Source: Acidimicrobiia bacterium
GTDB taxonomy: Bacteria > Actinomycetota > Acidimicrobiia > Acidimicrobiales > CATQHL01
DNA length: 33,351 nucleotides
NCBI GenBank assembly: GCA_009835395.1
Contig: VXXM01000078.1
Coordinates: 16,952-50,302, forward strand
Direction of reading: 5' to 3'
Shown here: positions 1 through 8,147 of the stretch, in pieces
How the letters are laid out: every line of letters begins with the position of its first letter
Numbering within the stretch: position 1 is the stretch's first letter
The notes under the pieces: generated by a model
Database searches by the model: none
The model's input: the letters and a program-made list of their open reading frames with translations, nothing else
Told to the model about the DNA's origin: nothing
Translations under genes and position numbers: made by a program

Positions 1-60
1 CCCCCCCCGCCTGCGCCCCCCCCCCCCCCCCCCCCCCCGGGCCGGGCCCCGGCCGGCGCC
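1..60. other. Low-complexity C-rich window edge
   Basis: Positions 16-38 are an uninterrupted run of 23 C, preceded by a C-rich stretch. It is followed by an inverted repeat at 40-54 (GGCCGG, loop GCC, CCGGCC). No coding frame with recognisable content is seen before 122. This may be a real G/C tract or an assembly artefact at a contig end; the sequence alone cannot decide. Confidence 0.5.
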
Positions 61-83
61 GGGCCACGAACGCGTCAGGCACC

Positions 84-89
84 TACGAT
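84..89 (+). promoter_or_regulatory. Possible -10 box for the Lrp-domain gene
   Basis: TACGAT fits the TANNNT pattern used by housekeeping actinobacterial promoters and would place transcription start near 96, giving a leader of about 26 bases that contains the ribosome binding site GGAGGAGG at 109-116. No convincing -35 is seen. This is a weak, position-based inference. Confidence 0.3.
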
Positions 90-121
90 TGTCCCGTCAC
101 CGCACTGCGGAGGAGGTCGAG

Positions 122-358
122 ATGTCGGTGAGTGCGTACATCCTCATCCAGACCGAGATGGACCAGGCGGCGCACGTGGCGCGCAGTATCCGGGGCATGG
201 AGGGCGTGGAGGCCACCGAGGTGATGACCGGCCCCTACGACGTGATCGTGAAGGCCACCGCCGCCGACATGAACAGCCTCGGACGCATGGTGATCAGCAG
301 GATCCAGGCGGTGGGGGGCATCACGCGCACGCTGACCTGCCCCGTCGTGGAGATCTGA
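122..358 (+). CDS. Stand-alone Lrp/AsnC ligand-binding (RAM) domain protein
   Basis: A 78-residue protein starting MSVSAYILIQTEMDQ that corresponds only to the C-terminal ligand-binding domain of Lrp/AsnC regulators, with no helix-turn-helix. The family fold (beta-alpha-beta-beta-alpha-beta) is suggested by the pattern AYILIQTE, an alternating helix, GPYDVIVKATA, then a helix and TRTLTCPVVE. Such single-domain proteins form oligomers that bind amino acids or other small effectors; their partner is usually unknown. The ATG at 122 is chosen because GGAGGAGG ends 5 bases upstream; a TTG start at 89 would add 11 residues unlike the family. It converges on the PEP carboxykinase gene, with only 6 bases between the stop codons. 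The domain call is firm; the biological role is not. Confidence 0.85.
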   Translation: MSVSAYILIQTEMDQAAHVARSIRGMEGVEATEVMTGPYDVIVKATAADMNSLGRMVISRIQAVGGITRTLTCPVVEI

Positions 359-368
359 GGGGGCTCAG
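355..368. terminator. Small hairpin spanning two convergent stop codons
   Basis: CTGAG, a GGGG loop and CTCAG form a 5-bp stem. The stop of the Lrp-domain gene (TGA, 356-358) and that of the opposing PEP carboxykinase gene (TCA on the plus strand, 365-367) both lie inside it. There is no T tract, so intrinsic termination is doubtful. It may still act as a weak two-way terminator or 3' end stabiliser. Confidence 0.25.
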
Positions 369-2176
369 TCCTCCAGCCGCTTCTCCAGGAGCGCCAGTTC
401 CTCCCAGAGTTCCCCCGGCAGGTGCCTGCCGAAGCCGGCGAAGTGTTCCCGGATGAGGTCGATCTCACCTCGCCAGGCCTCCCGGTCCACCGACAGCAGC
501 TCGTCCATGTCCTCCGGCGGCACCTGTAGCCCGGACAGGTCGAGGGCACCGGGCGGCGGGCTGAGTCCCAGCGGGGTCTCGACGGACTCGGCGCGCCCCT
601 CCACCCGCTCGACGATCCAGCGCAGCACGCGGCAGTTGTCACCGAAGCCCGGCCACAGGAATCGCCCGTCGTCGCCGCGCCGGAACCAGTTCACCCAGAA
701 CATCTGCGGCAGGCGGGAGGGGTTGCGGGCGGCGCCCACATCCAGCCAGTGGGCCATGTAGTCGCCCATGTTGTAGCCGCAGAACGGCCGCATGGCGAAG
801 GGGTCGAAGCGCACCCTGCCGACGGCGCCGCTGGCCGCGGCGGTGGTCTCGGAGTTGAGGATCGAGCCCAGGAACACGCCGTGGCGCCAGTCGCGGGCTG
901 CGGTGACCAGTGGGACGTTTCGTGCCCGGCGCCCGCCGAAGACGATGGCCGAGATCGGCACGCCGGCGGGGTCCTCCCATTCCGCTGCGATGGAGGGGCA
1001 CTGGGAGGCGGGCGCGGTGAAGCGGGCGTTGGGATGCGCCGCCGGTTCCTCCGAGCCGGGCGCATAGGGTCGGCCGCGCCAGTCCGTGAGCCCCTCCGGC
1101 GGGGTGGGCGTGAGGTTCTCCCACCACACGTCGCCGTCGGCGGTGGCGGCCACGTTGGTGAAGATGCAGTTGCCCCACATCGTGTCGATGCCGTTGGGGT
1201 TGGTGGCGCGCGAGGTGTTCGGCGCCACCCCGAAGATGCCGTTCTCGGGGTTGATGGCGTACAGGCGCCCGTCGTCGCCGAACTGCATCCAGGCGATGTC
1301 GTCGCCCAGGGTCTCGACCTTCCAGCCCGGAAGCGTCGGCACCATCATGGCCATGTTGGTCTTGCCGCAGGCCGACGGGAAGGCCCCGGCCACGTAGTAC
1401 TTCGGCCCCCCCGGCGGGGTGACGCTCATGATCAGCATGTGCTCGGCCAGCCAGCCGTCGTCGCGGGCCATGACCGAGGCGATGCGCAGGGCGAAGCACT
1501 TCTTGCCCAGCAGGGCGTTGCCGCCGTAGCCCGATCCGTACGACCAGATCTCCCGAGTCTCGGGGAAGTGGGCGATGTACTTGTTGCCGGCGTCGCAGGG
1601 CCACGGATCGTCGGGGCGCCCGTCACTCAGCGGGTGCCCGACCGAGTGCAGGCACGGTACGAAGTCGCCGTCGTCGCCGAGCTGGGCCAGCACCTCGTCG
1701 CCGATGCGCGCCATGATCCGCATGTTCACCACCACGTAGGCCGAGTCGGTGAGCTGCACGCCGATCTGGGAGATGTGCGATCCCAGCGGCCCCATGCTGA
1801 ACGGGATCACGTACATGGTCCGGCCCACCATTGCCCCCCTGAAATGCTCGAGCAGCTCGGCCTTCAGTTCGGTCGGGGCGCGCCAGTTGTTGGTGGGCCC
1901 GGCGTCCTCGGGGTCCCGCGAGGCGATGAAGGTGCGATCCTCCACCCGGGCGACGTCGGCGGGATCCGAACGCGCCAGGAAGCTGTTGGGGCGAAGGTCA
2001 CCGTTGAGCCGATGGAACGTGCCCGAGGCCTCCAGGAAGGTGCAGAGCCGCTCCCACTCGGACTCGCTGCCGTCGCACCAGTGGACGTCGTCGGGCTGCA
2101 GGACCTGCCGGCACTCCTCCACCCAGTCCAGGAGGCGCTGGTGGGTTGTGGCGGCTCTGACGTCGGTCGTGGTCAT
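365..2176 (-). CDS. pckG: Phosphoenolpyruvate carboxykinase, GTP-dependent
   Basis: A 603-residue protein, the usual length for GTP-type PEPCK. It catalyses oxaloacetate + GTP to phosphoenolpyruvate + GDP + CO2, the first committed step of gluconeogenesis, in the cytoplasm. Diagnostic motifs are visible: the PEPCK-specific P-loop FPSACGKTN near residues 264-272, [10 protein letters not shown] shortly after (metal/nucleotide site), [11 protein letters not shown], and the C-terminal FCGYNMGDY followed by FLWPGFGDN, which forms part of the nucleotide pocket. All expected catalytic stretches are intact. It lies 30 bases downstream of the small cold-shock-like gene on the same strand, so the two are probably cotranscribed. 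No strong ribosome binding site precedes the ATG at 2176 (AGCAG is the best available), which agrees with coupling to the upstream gene. Function is certain at family level. Confidence 0.97.
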   Translation of the reverse strand: MTTTDVRAATTHQRLLDWVEECRQVLQPDDVHWCDGSESEWERLCTFLEASGTFHRLNGDLRPNSFLARSDPADVARVEDRTFIASRDPEDAGPTNNWRAPTELKAELLEHFRGAMVGRTMYVIPFSMGPLGSHISQIGVQLTDSAYVVVNMRIMARIGDEVLAQLGDDGDFVPCLHSVGHPLSDGRPDDPWPCDAGNKYIAHFPETREIWSYGSGYGGNALLGKKCFALRIASVMARDDGWLAEHMLIMSVTPPGGPKYYVAGAFPSACGKTNMAMMVPTLPGWKVETLGDDIAWMQFGDDGRLYAINPENGIFGVAPNTSRATNPNGIDTMWGNCIFTNVAATADGDVWWENLTPTPPEGLTDWRGRPYAPGSEEPAAHPNARFTAPASQCPSIAAEWEDPAGVPISAIVFGGRRARNVPLVTAARDWRHGVFLGSILNSETTAAASGAVGRVRFDPFAMRPFCGYNMGDYMAHWLDVGAARNPSRLPQMFWVNWFRRGDDGRFLWPGFGDNCRVLRWIVERVEGRAESVETPLGLSPPPGALDLSGLQVPPEDMDELLSVDREAWRGEIDLIREHFAGFGRHLPGELWEELALLEKRLED

Positions 2177-2206
2177 GGGGCTGCTCGCAGCACGGCGCCG
2201 TCGGTC

Positions 2207-2434
2207 TCAGTAGAGGTGCGTCGGGGTGCCCATGTCCACCTCGCTGCCGAGGCGCAGGGCGGTGGCGCGGCCGTCGTCGTCGAGGTCGAAGATCACCCTC
2301 TGGCCCTGGCGCAGGAAGCGGAACACCGATCCCTCGAGGGCGCCCTCGGCGAGATCGCACTCGATGAAGTCGGTGTCACGCACCACGACGCCGTCACCGG
2401 TGACAGGGTCGTATGACTTGATGACTCCCTGCAT
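2207..2434 (-). CDS. Divergent cold-shock-domain-like small protein
   Basis: A 75-residue protein beginning MQGVIKSYDPVTGDG. The pattern G-V-I-K-S-Y-D-P-x-T-G-D-G-V-V-V, then an acidic stretch, then GQRVIFDLDDDGRATALRL, follows the five-strand OB-fold layout of CspA-type proteins, which start with a G-x-V-K-W/F strand and end with a GQ-V-F strand. The RNP1 aromatic residues (usually KGFGF) are replaced by GDGVV, and RNP2 (VFVHF) is unrecognisable, so single-stranded nucleic acid binding in the usual way is doubtful. The ATG at 2434 is preceded by GGGGAG at good spacing; a longer frame starting upstream is not supported. It precedes pckG by 30 bases, suggesting an operon. A TACCCT box about 80 bases upstream on the minus strand could be its -10. 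Confidence 0.6.
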   Translation of the reverse strand: MQGVIKSYDPVTGDGVVVRDTDFIECDLAEGALEGSVFRFLRQGQRVIFDLDDDGRATALRLGSEVDMGTPTHLY

Positions 2435-2552
2435 GCGTCGGTCTCCCCGGGCCGGTGTCCCCGATATGTGACAGCGCCCGGCGAGGTCCCCGCCGAGCGT
2501 GCCCGCAGGGTAGTCGCCAGCGCGCCGGTGCAACACGGATCACCTCGCCGGT

Positions 2553-4223
2553 GTGACCGAGGTCGCATCGGCGCTGGTTGGCGAGCCGCACGAGCGGCCC
2601 TCGCTATTGTTTAGCGGCGTGGCCCCCCTCGATCGGCTGACCGCCGATCACGTCGACCTGCTGATGCGGCGCTACAGCGAAGCCTTGGCCGCCCACCGGT
2701 CGGTCATCGACGCCCTGAACGTCTACCCGGTGCCCGACGGCGACACGGGCACGAACATGTCGCTGACGCTGCGGGCGGTGGTGGATGCCCTCCCCGCCGA
2801 CTGCGACCTGCGCTCGGTGTGCCAGGCCATCTACGACAGCGCCCTGGCCGCCGGCCGCGGCAACTCGGGGATCATCGTGTCGCAGTTCCTGCGGGCTATG
2901 GCGGGCGCCTGGCGCGAGGCGGTCACGATCGACGCCGCCGGCCTGGCCGGCAGCCTGGAGGCGGCCTCGGTGGCGGCCTACGGCGCCGTGGCGCGGCCGG
3001 TGGAGGGCACCATCCTCACGGTGGGGAAGGACGTCGCGGCGGCCGCCGCGGCCGCGGCCCGGCGGGAGGCGCCGCTGGCCGAGGTGATCGAGGAGGCCAT
3101 CGAGGCCGGGCGGGAGAGCCTGGAGCGCACCCCGGAGTTGCTGGAGGTGCTGCGCACCGCCGGGGTCGTGGACGCCGGCGGCAAGGGCCTGCTGCTGCTG
3201 CTGGACGCCCTGGCGCACGTGGTCGACGGGCGCCCCCTGCCCGAGCCGCCCGAGGTGAGCGTCCCGCTGCTCGACGACCCCCACCACATCGAGGGGGCCG
3301 GCGACGTGGCCGACCTGCGCTACGAGGTGATGTTCCTGCTGGACGCCGGGGACGACCGGATCGCGGCCTTCCGGGACCGCTGGGAGCAGTTGGGGGACTC
3401 CATCGTGGTCGTCGGCGGCGACGGGCTGTGGAACTGCCACATCCACACCGACGACATCGGCGGCTCCATCGAGGCCGGCGTCGAGGCCGGCCGCCCGCAC
3501 CGCATCCAGGTCACCGACCTCCACGAGCAGGTCTCCCACGTCGACCACGTGGTGGCGCCGGTCCGCACCGCGACGGGGGTCGTGGCGGTGGCGACCGGCG
3601 ACGGTGTGGGGCGCATCTTCAAGGGGCTGGGGGCGGCGGAGTTGGTGACCGGCGGCCAGACCATGAACCCCTCGGTGGCCACGCTCCTGGAGGCGGTGGA
3701 GCGCACGCCCTCCGACGGCGTCGTGGTGCTGCCCAACAACAAGAACATCGTCCTGGCCGCCCAGCAACTGCACGAGCTCACCGACAAGGTCGTGGTGGTG
3801 GTGCCGACGGTCAGCATCCCCGCCGGCCTCAGCGCCATGGTGGAGTTCGACCCCGAGGCCGAGGCGGCGCGCAACGGCAAGGTGATGGCCGCCCTCGCCG
3901 AGGAGGTGACGGCCGGGGAGGTGACCCGCGCCGTGCGCGACGCCGTCACGCCGGCGGGACCGGTGGCCGAGGGCGACTTCATGGGCCTCAGCGGCGGCGA
4001 CGTGCGATGCGTCGCCCAGGACCTGGTCACCGTCACCTGCGGCCTGCTGGAGCGGATCGTCGGCGACGACCACGAGATCGTCACGCTCATCTGCGGCGCC
4101 GAGGCCACCGAGGCGGACACCGAGGCGGTGGCGAGCTGGCTGGCGGACGCCCGGCCGCACGTTGAGTTGGAGGTGCACGCCGGCGGCCAGCCCCTCTACC
4201 ACTACTACGTCGGCGTCGAATAG
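2553..4223 (+). CDS. fakA: DAK2/DegV-type fatty acid kinase-like protein (FakA/YloV family)
   Basis: Reads as a 556-residue protein from the GTG at 2553; a start at the in-frame GTG 2619 gives 534 residues and fits the family better, since homologues begin just before the LDRLTADHV helix, and it has a TATTGT box 8 bases upstream. The N-terminal DAK2 domain has the nucleotide/metal motif NVYPVPDGDTGTNM, RGNSGIIVSQFL, and DAGGKGLLLLLDAL. A middle domain contains CHIHTDD, and the C-terminal DegV-like part contains LPNNKNIVLAAQQL and PTVSIPAGLSAM. In Firmicutes FakA phosphorylates fatty acids held by FakB for phospholipid synthesis; whether that substrate applies here is inferred. Its place directly before recG, with plsX downstream, is a conserved arrangement that supports a lipid role. 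Confidence 0.85.
   Translation: MTEVASALVGEPHERPSLLFSGVAPLDRLTADHVDLLMRRYSEALAAHRSVIDALNVYPVPDGDTGTNMSLTLRAVVDALPADCDLRSVCQAIYDSALAAGRGNSGIIVSQFLRAMAGAWREAVTIDAAGLAGSLEAASVAAYGAVARPVEGTILTVGKDVAAAAAAAARREAPLAEVIEEAIEAGRESLERTPELLEVLRTAGVVDAGGKGLLLLLDALAHVVDGRPLPEPPEVSVPLLDDPHHIEGAGDVADLRYEVMFLLDAGDDRIAAFRDRWEQLGDSIVVVGGDGLWNCHIHTDDIGGSIEAGVEAGRPHRIQVTDLHEQVSHVDHVVAPVRTATGVVAVATGDGVGRIFKGLGAAELVTGGQTMNPSVATLLEAVERTPSDGVVVLPNNKNIVLAAQQLHELTDKVVVVVPTVSIPAGLSAMVEFDPEAEAARNGKVMAALAEEVTAGEVTRAVRDAVTPAGPVAEGDFMGLSGGDVRCVAQDLVTVTCGLLERIVGDDHEIVTLICGAEATEADTEAVASWLADARPHVELEVHAGGQPLYHYYVGVE
2605..2610 (+). promoter_or_regulatory. Candidate -10 box just upstream of an internal fakA start
   Basis: TATTGT lies 8 bases before an in-frame GTG at 2619. 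The same box occurs 6 bases before the DUF151 gene start (31289-31294). If used, the transcript would be leaderless or nearly so, and translation would start at 2619 rather than 2553. No clear -35 is present. Confidence 0.4.
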
Positions 4224-4251
4224 GCGCCGGGCCCGGCGGTGCTGCCGACCT

Positions 4252-6405
4252 GTGGTTGAGGCGCCCGCGCCGCTGACCTGGCGGGACCTGGCCGGGATCG
4301 AACTGGAGCGCCTCAAGCGCGGCAACAGGAGCCGGGTGAAGGCGCTGGGCGAGCTGGGCGTGGCGCACCTGGGGGACCTGCTGACCTACTACCCCCGCCG
4401 CTACCTGGACCGCAGCCGGGAGGCCACCGTCGGCGAGTTGAAGGTGGGCGAGGACGCCACCGTGCTGGCCACCGTCGAGCGGGTGCGGGCCATCCCGGGC
4501 CGCAACCGGCGCGCCCGCGTGGAGGTGCAGGTGAGCGACCGGGAGGGAGCCCGCCTGAGCTGCGTCTTCTTCAACCAGCCGTGGCGCGCCAAGCAACTGC
4601 GCGAGGACATGCAGGCGGTGCTGTACGGGCGCTTGGAGGTGTTCCGGGGCGGGCTGCAGATGACCAACCCGGTGGTGGACCTGGTCGGCGACCGCACCGG
4701 GGGCATCTTCGCGGTCTACCCGCTGTCGGCCAAGGCCTCGATCACGACCTGGGAGATCGCCGACATGGTGGGTGAGGCGCTGCGCCGTTGCGACCAGCGC
4801 GGCATCGCCGACCCCGTGCCGCCGGACCTGCTGGCGGACCACGACCTGTGCGGGCGCCACGAGGCCCTGCGGCTGGTGCACGGCCCGGAGTCCTTCGCGG
4901 ATGTGACCCGCGGCAGGAACCGGCTTGTCTTCGACGAGTTGCTGCGGATGCAGGTGGTGCTGGTGGGGCGCAAGCGCCTGCGGGAGCGCTCCGGCGCCGG
5001 CATCGCCCATGAGGTGGACGCCGAGCTGCTGGAGGGCTTCCGCCGGCGGCTGCCCTTCGCCCTGACCGCCGCCCAGAGCCGCACCGTCGAAGAGATTCTG
5101 GCCGACCTGGCGCAGCCGTGGCCGATGCACCGGCTGCTGCAGGGCGAGGTGGGCTCGGGCAAGACGGTGGTGGCGCTGATGGCCATGCTGGCGGTGGTCT
5201 GCAGCGGCGGCCAGGCCGCGCTGATGGCGCCCACCGAGGTGCTGGCCGAGCAGCACTACCTAGGGCTCAGCGAGCTGCTGCGCTCGCTGGACGGCGCCGG
5301 GGTTCGTGCAGCCGGTCGCGCCGGCCGGCTGGCGTTGGGGGATCCGGCGATGCAGCTGGAGTTGCTGACGGGCCGCACCCGGGCCACGAGCCGCGAACGC
5401 ATCCTCGGCGGCCTCGCCTCGGGGGACATTCCCATGGTGGTGGGCACGCACGCTCTCATCAGCGAGGGCGTGGCGTTCGAGTCCCTGGGCCTCGCCGTGG
5501 TGGACGAGCAGCACCGCTTCGGCGTGGAGCAGCGCGCCGCCCTGCGGGCCCACGGCGCCGGCGGCGGCCTGCCGGACGTGCTGGTCATGACGGCCACGCC
5601 CATCCCGCGCACGGCCGCCATGACCGTCTACGGCGATCTGGACGTCTCGCGCCTCGACGAGTTGCCCGCCGGGCGGGCCGGCGTCACCACCGCGGCGGTG
5701 ACCGAGTCGCTCCAGCAGCCCGCGGTGTGGGAGCGCCTGCGCACCGAGGTCGGCGCAGGCCGGCAGGCGTACGTGGTGTGCCCCCTCATCGAGGAGTCCG
5801 ACAAGGTGGAGGCCGCCGGCGCCGAGGCAACCTACGAGGAGCTGCGCGCCGGCGAGCTGGCGGGCCTGAGCGTCGGGCTGCTGCACGGGCGCCTGCCGGC
5901 GAGCGCCCGGGAGCCCCGGATGGCCGCCTTCCGGCGTGGCGAGCTGGACGTGCTGGTGGCCACGACGGTCATCGAGGTGGGCGTCGACGTGGCCAACGCC
6001 ACCGTCATGGTGATCCTTGGCGCCGACCGCTTCGGCATCGCCCAGTTGCACCAGCTGCGGGGCAGGGTGGGACGCGGGTCGCAGCCGGGATGGTGCTTCC
6101 TGGTGGCCGAGAACCCCTCGCCGCCGGCGCAGGCGCGCCTGCAGGCCCTCGTGGACAGCAGCGACGGGTTCGAGTTGTCGGAGGTCGATCTGGACCTGCG
6201 CGGCGAGGGCACGCTCATGGACTCCCGCCAGACCGGCCGCAGCGACCTGAAGCTGGCCTCGCTGCGCCGCGACCGCGACTGGATCCCCCGGGCGCGCCGG
6301 GCGGCCGAGTCGATCTGCGACGCCGGCGGCCCGGACTCCCTGCTCGCCGATGAGATCGCCCTGCTGCTCAGCGACGCCGACATCGACTATTTCGACAAGT
6401 CCTAG
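4252..6405 (+). CDS. recG: ATP-dependent DNA helicase RecG
   Basis: A 717-residue protein (from GTG 4252) that remodels stalled replication forks and Holliday junctions. An N-terminal wedge (OB-fold) domain spans about residues 25-190, containing the LLTYYPRRYLDRS signature. Superfamily 2 helicase motifs follow: Walker A GEVGSGKTVV at about 298-307, the Walker B variant DEQH at 418-421, the TATPIPRT motif, then in the second RecA-like lobe ATTVIEVGVDVANA and QLHQLRGRVGRG, followed by the RecG-type C-terminal SDGFELSEVDLDLRGEG. All motifs are intact. The frame is open further upstream, but residues before 4252 overlap fakA and look non-native; the ribosome binding site is weak, so the exact start is uncertain. 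It follows fakA by 28 bases. Confidence 0.96.
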   Translation: MVEAPAPLTWRDLAGIELERLKRGNRSRVKALGELGVAHLGDLLTYYPRRYLDRSREATVGELKVGEDATVLATVERVRAIPGRNRRARVEVQVSDREGARLSCVFFNQPWRAKQLREDMQAVLYGRLEVFRGGLQMTNPVVDLVGDRTGGIFAVYPLSAKASITTWEIADMVGEALRRCDQRGIADPVPPDLLADHDLCGRHEALRLVHGPESFADVTRGRNRLVFDELLRMQVVLVGRKRLRERSGAGIAHEVDAELLEGFRRRLPFALTAAQSRTVEEILADLAQPWPMHRLLQGEVGSGKTVVALMAMLAVVCSGGQAALMAPTEVLAEQHYLGLSELLRSLDGAGVRAAGRAGRLALGDPAMQLELLTGRTRATSRERILGGLASGDIPMVVGTHALISEGVAFESLGLAVVDEQHRFGVEQRAALRAHGAGGGLPDVLVMTATPIPRTAAMTVYGDLDVSRLDELPAGRAGVTTAAVTESLQQPAVWERLRTEVGAGRQAYVVCPLIEESDKVEAAGAEATYEELRAGELAGLSVGLLHGRLPASAREPRMAAFRRGELDVLVATTVIEVGVDVANATVMVILGADRFGIAQLHQLRGRVGRGSQPGWCFLVAENPSPPAQARLQALVDSSDGFELSEVDLDLRGEGTLMDSRQTGRSDLKLASLRRDRDWIPRARRAAESICDAGGPDSLLADEIALLLSDADIDYFDKS

Positions 6406-6418
6406 GCAGGATGGGGTG

Positions 6419-7060
6419 ATGAGTACCCAGCGGCGACCCAGCGAGCTGGCCCGGCTCGAGGAGGTTCGCCGGGTCGGCAGCGAGCGCACCGCCCAGGTGG
6501 CCGGCGTCCTGGTCGAGGCCTTCGCCACCGACCCGCTGCAGGCCTGGCTGCTGGAGGGCGTGGCGGTCGACAAGCGTGCCGCCTGGCGCACTGCGTGGTG
6601 GAGCTTCATGGTCGGCCACGCGCCGCCGGGCACCGAACTGCACGTCACCGGCGACGGGTCCGGCGCGGCCTGCTGGCACCCGCCGGGCGCCGCGCAGCTG
6701 CCGGCGGAGGCGGCGGAGGACTTCCGGCGCATGGTCGGCGAGCTGGCGGGCGAGCGCGCCCCGGTGGTGCTGGCCAGCCTCGCCCGGATCGCCCGCCGGG
6801 CGCCGCCCGAGCCGCACTGGCACCTGGCGGCGATCGGCGTGGTCCCCGACCGCCAGGGGGAGGGCATCGGGGCTCGCCTGCTGGCCCCGATGCTGGCCCG
6901 CTGCGACCGGCTGGGGCTGCCGGCCTACCTGGAGTCCTCGAACTCCCGCAACCTCACCTTCTACGAACGCCTGGGGTTCGCCGCCACGGGCCAGGTGCGC
7001 ACCGTCGACGAGCGGGTGGCGCTGACGCTCATGTGGCGCCCGCCCGGCCCGGCCGGATGA
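6419..7060 (+). CDS. GNAT-family N-acetyltransferase
   Basis: A 213-residue protein with a C-terminal GNAT fold. Motif A, AAIGVVPDRQGEGIGARLL, has the Q-G-E-G-I-G acetyl-CoA pyrophosphate loop, and YLESSNSRNLTFYERLGF is the usual motif B region. The N-terminal third (AFATDPLQAWLL, then GAACWHPPG) resembles the broad family of GNAT proteins that act on unknown small molecules, so the substrate cannot be named. ATG 6419 is chosen because AGGA lies about 7 bases upstream; a GTG at 6416 is equally possible. It follows recG by 13 bases, so cotranscription is likely. Confidence 0.85.
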   Translation: MSTQRRPSELARLEEVRRVGSERTAQVAGVLVEAFATDPLQAWLLEGVAVDKRAAWRTAWWSFMVGHAPPGTELHVTGDGSGAACWHPPGAAQLPAEAAEDFRRMVGELAGERAPVVLASLARIARRAPPEPHWHLAAIGVVPDRQGEGIGARLLAPMLARCDRLGLPAYLESSNSRNLTFYERLGFAATGQVRTVDERVALTLMWRPPGPAG

Positions 7061-7090
7061 TCGGTCCACGCCCGTGACGGGCACGGCACG

Positions 7091-7663
7091 ATGACGCGCA
7101 TCATCGCCGGCGAGGCCCGGGGGCGCCGGCTGAAGGTTCCCCGCGGCGACCGGGTGCGCCCCACCACCGATCGGGTGCGCGAGTCCATCTTCGGGGCGCT
7201 CGGCAGCATCGGTGACCTGGCGGGCGCGGTGGTGCTCGACGCCTTCGCCGGGAGTGGCGCGCTGGGGCTCGAGGCGCTCTCCCGGGGCGCGGCTCACGTC
7301 ACGTTCGTGGAGCGGCACCGCCCCACGGCGGCGATCCTGCGTGCCAACGTCGCGGCGCTGGACTTCGGCGACCGTTGCCGCATCGTGACCGGCGACGTGA
7401 TCGGCTGGCTGCCCAAGACCGGCGAGTCCTTCGACGTGGCATTCTGCGACCCGCCCTACGACTTTCCCGATCACGGCTGGGAGCGGCTGCTGGGACGGCT
7501 GGACGCCGGGATTCTCGTGGCCGAATCGGACCGTCCGGTGCCCGCCCACCCGGACTGGATAGTCATCTCCGAGCGTCGCCGGGGGAGTACCGTTGTGCAA
7601 ATGGCCAGACGTCGAGTCGCCGGGGACACCGAGACCTCGGCGGGACCTGCGGGAAGTGACTGA
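7091..7663 (+). CDS. rsmD: 16S rRNA (guanine966-N2)-methyltransferase RsmD
   Basis: A 190-residue SAM-dependent methyltransferase that modifies G966 of 16S rRNA in the 30S subunit. The N-terminal MTRIIAGEARGRRL is the RsmD signature. The SAM-binding loop is LDAFAGSGALGLEALSRGA, and the catalytic DPPY is at residues 120-123. The last 20 or so residues (RRRVAGDTETSAGPAGSD) are polar and look like an unstructured tail. Its stop overlaps the start region of coaD, the standard rsmD-coaD pairing. A TACCGT box and ATG inside its 3' end (see 7588) may give coaD its own promoter. Confidence 0.95.
   Translation: MTRIIAGEARGRRLKVPRGDRVRPTTDRVRESIFGALGSIGDLAGAVVLDAFAGSGALGLEALSRGAAHVTFVERHRPTAAILRANVAALDFGDRCRIVTGDVIGWLPKTGESFDVAFCDPPYDFPDHGWERLLGRLDAGILVAESDRPVPAHPDWIVISERRRGSTVVQMARRRVAGDTETSAGPAGSD
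7588..7593 (+). promoter_or_regulatory. Candidate internal -10 box driving coaD
   Basis: TACCGT inside the 3' end of rsmD, 7 bases before an in-frame ATG at 7601. A transcript starting there would open with a 20-codon reading frame (the last 20 residues of RsmD, ending 7663) whose stop overlaps or touches the coaD start. The same hexamer precedes rpmF and the response regulator. No -35 is seen; this is inferred from the recurring spacing. Confidence 0.33.
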
Positions 7664-7664
7664 C

Positions 7665-8147
7665 GTGGTCCGCGTGCTGTATCCGGGTTCGTTCGATCCC
7701 GTGCACAACGGTCACGTAGAGGTCGTGGAGATGGCGGCCGAACTGTTCGACGAGGTGATCGTGGCGGCGATGCGCAACCCCACCAAGGGCGAGACGCTGT
7801 TCAGCATGGAGCAGCGCGAGGCCATGCTGAACGAGACGTTCGCGCACCTCCCGAACGTGCGCACCACCATGTTCGGCGAGTTGGTGGTGACCCTGGCCCG
7901 CCGGGAGGGGGCCGACTTCATCGTGAAGGGCCTCCGCGCGGTGTCGGACTTCGAGAGCGAACTGCAGATGGCCCAGACGAACCGCAAGGTGGCCGGCGTG
8001 CAGACCGTCTTCCTGCCGTCCACGTCGGCCAGCTCCTTCATCGCCTCGAAGTACATCCGGGAGATCGCCCGCTTCGGCGGCGACGTGGATTCGATGGTGC
8101 CCGCCCCGGTGGCGAAGCGCCTCAGGGAGAACCGGTCGGTCTCGTGA
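7665..8147 (+). CDS. coaD: Phosphopantetheine adenylyltransferase
   Basis: A 160-residue protein, the standard CoaD length, catalysing the penultimate step of coenzyme A synthesis: 4'-phosphopantetheine + ATP to dephospho-CoA + PPi. The nucleotidyltransferase motif YPGSFDPVHNGH gives the H14-x-x-H17 ATP site. ERxxML-like substrate contacts (EQREAML) and the C-terminal STSASSFIASKYIREIA, equivalent to the usual SSTxVRE motif, are present. The start is ambiguous: GTG 7665 gives a family-like N terminus with GGGAAG 8 bases upstream; GTG 7656 is also in frame and overlaps the rsmD stop; longer versions into rsmD are unlikely. Its stop overlaps the next gene (GTGA at 8144-8147), suggesting translational coupling. 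Confidence 0.95.
   Translation: MVRVLYPGSFDPVHNGHVEVVEMAAELFDEVIVAAMRNPTKGETLFSMEQREAMLNETFAHLPNVRTTMFGELVVTLARREGADFIVKGLRAVSDFESELQMAQTNRKVAGVQTVFLPSTSASSFIASKYIREIARFGGDVDSMVPAPVAKRLRENRSVS

Noticed and set aside
749..2416. A 555-codon plus-strand open frame opposite pckG
   Set aside because: pckG has every family motif on the other strand; this frame has none.
2604..4325. A 573-codon minus-strand open frame opposite the fakA-like gene
   Set aside because: Composition dominated by His, Gly and Val-Asp repeats typical of reverse-strand reading of GC-rich genes.
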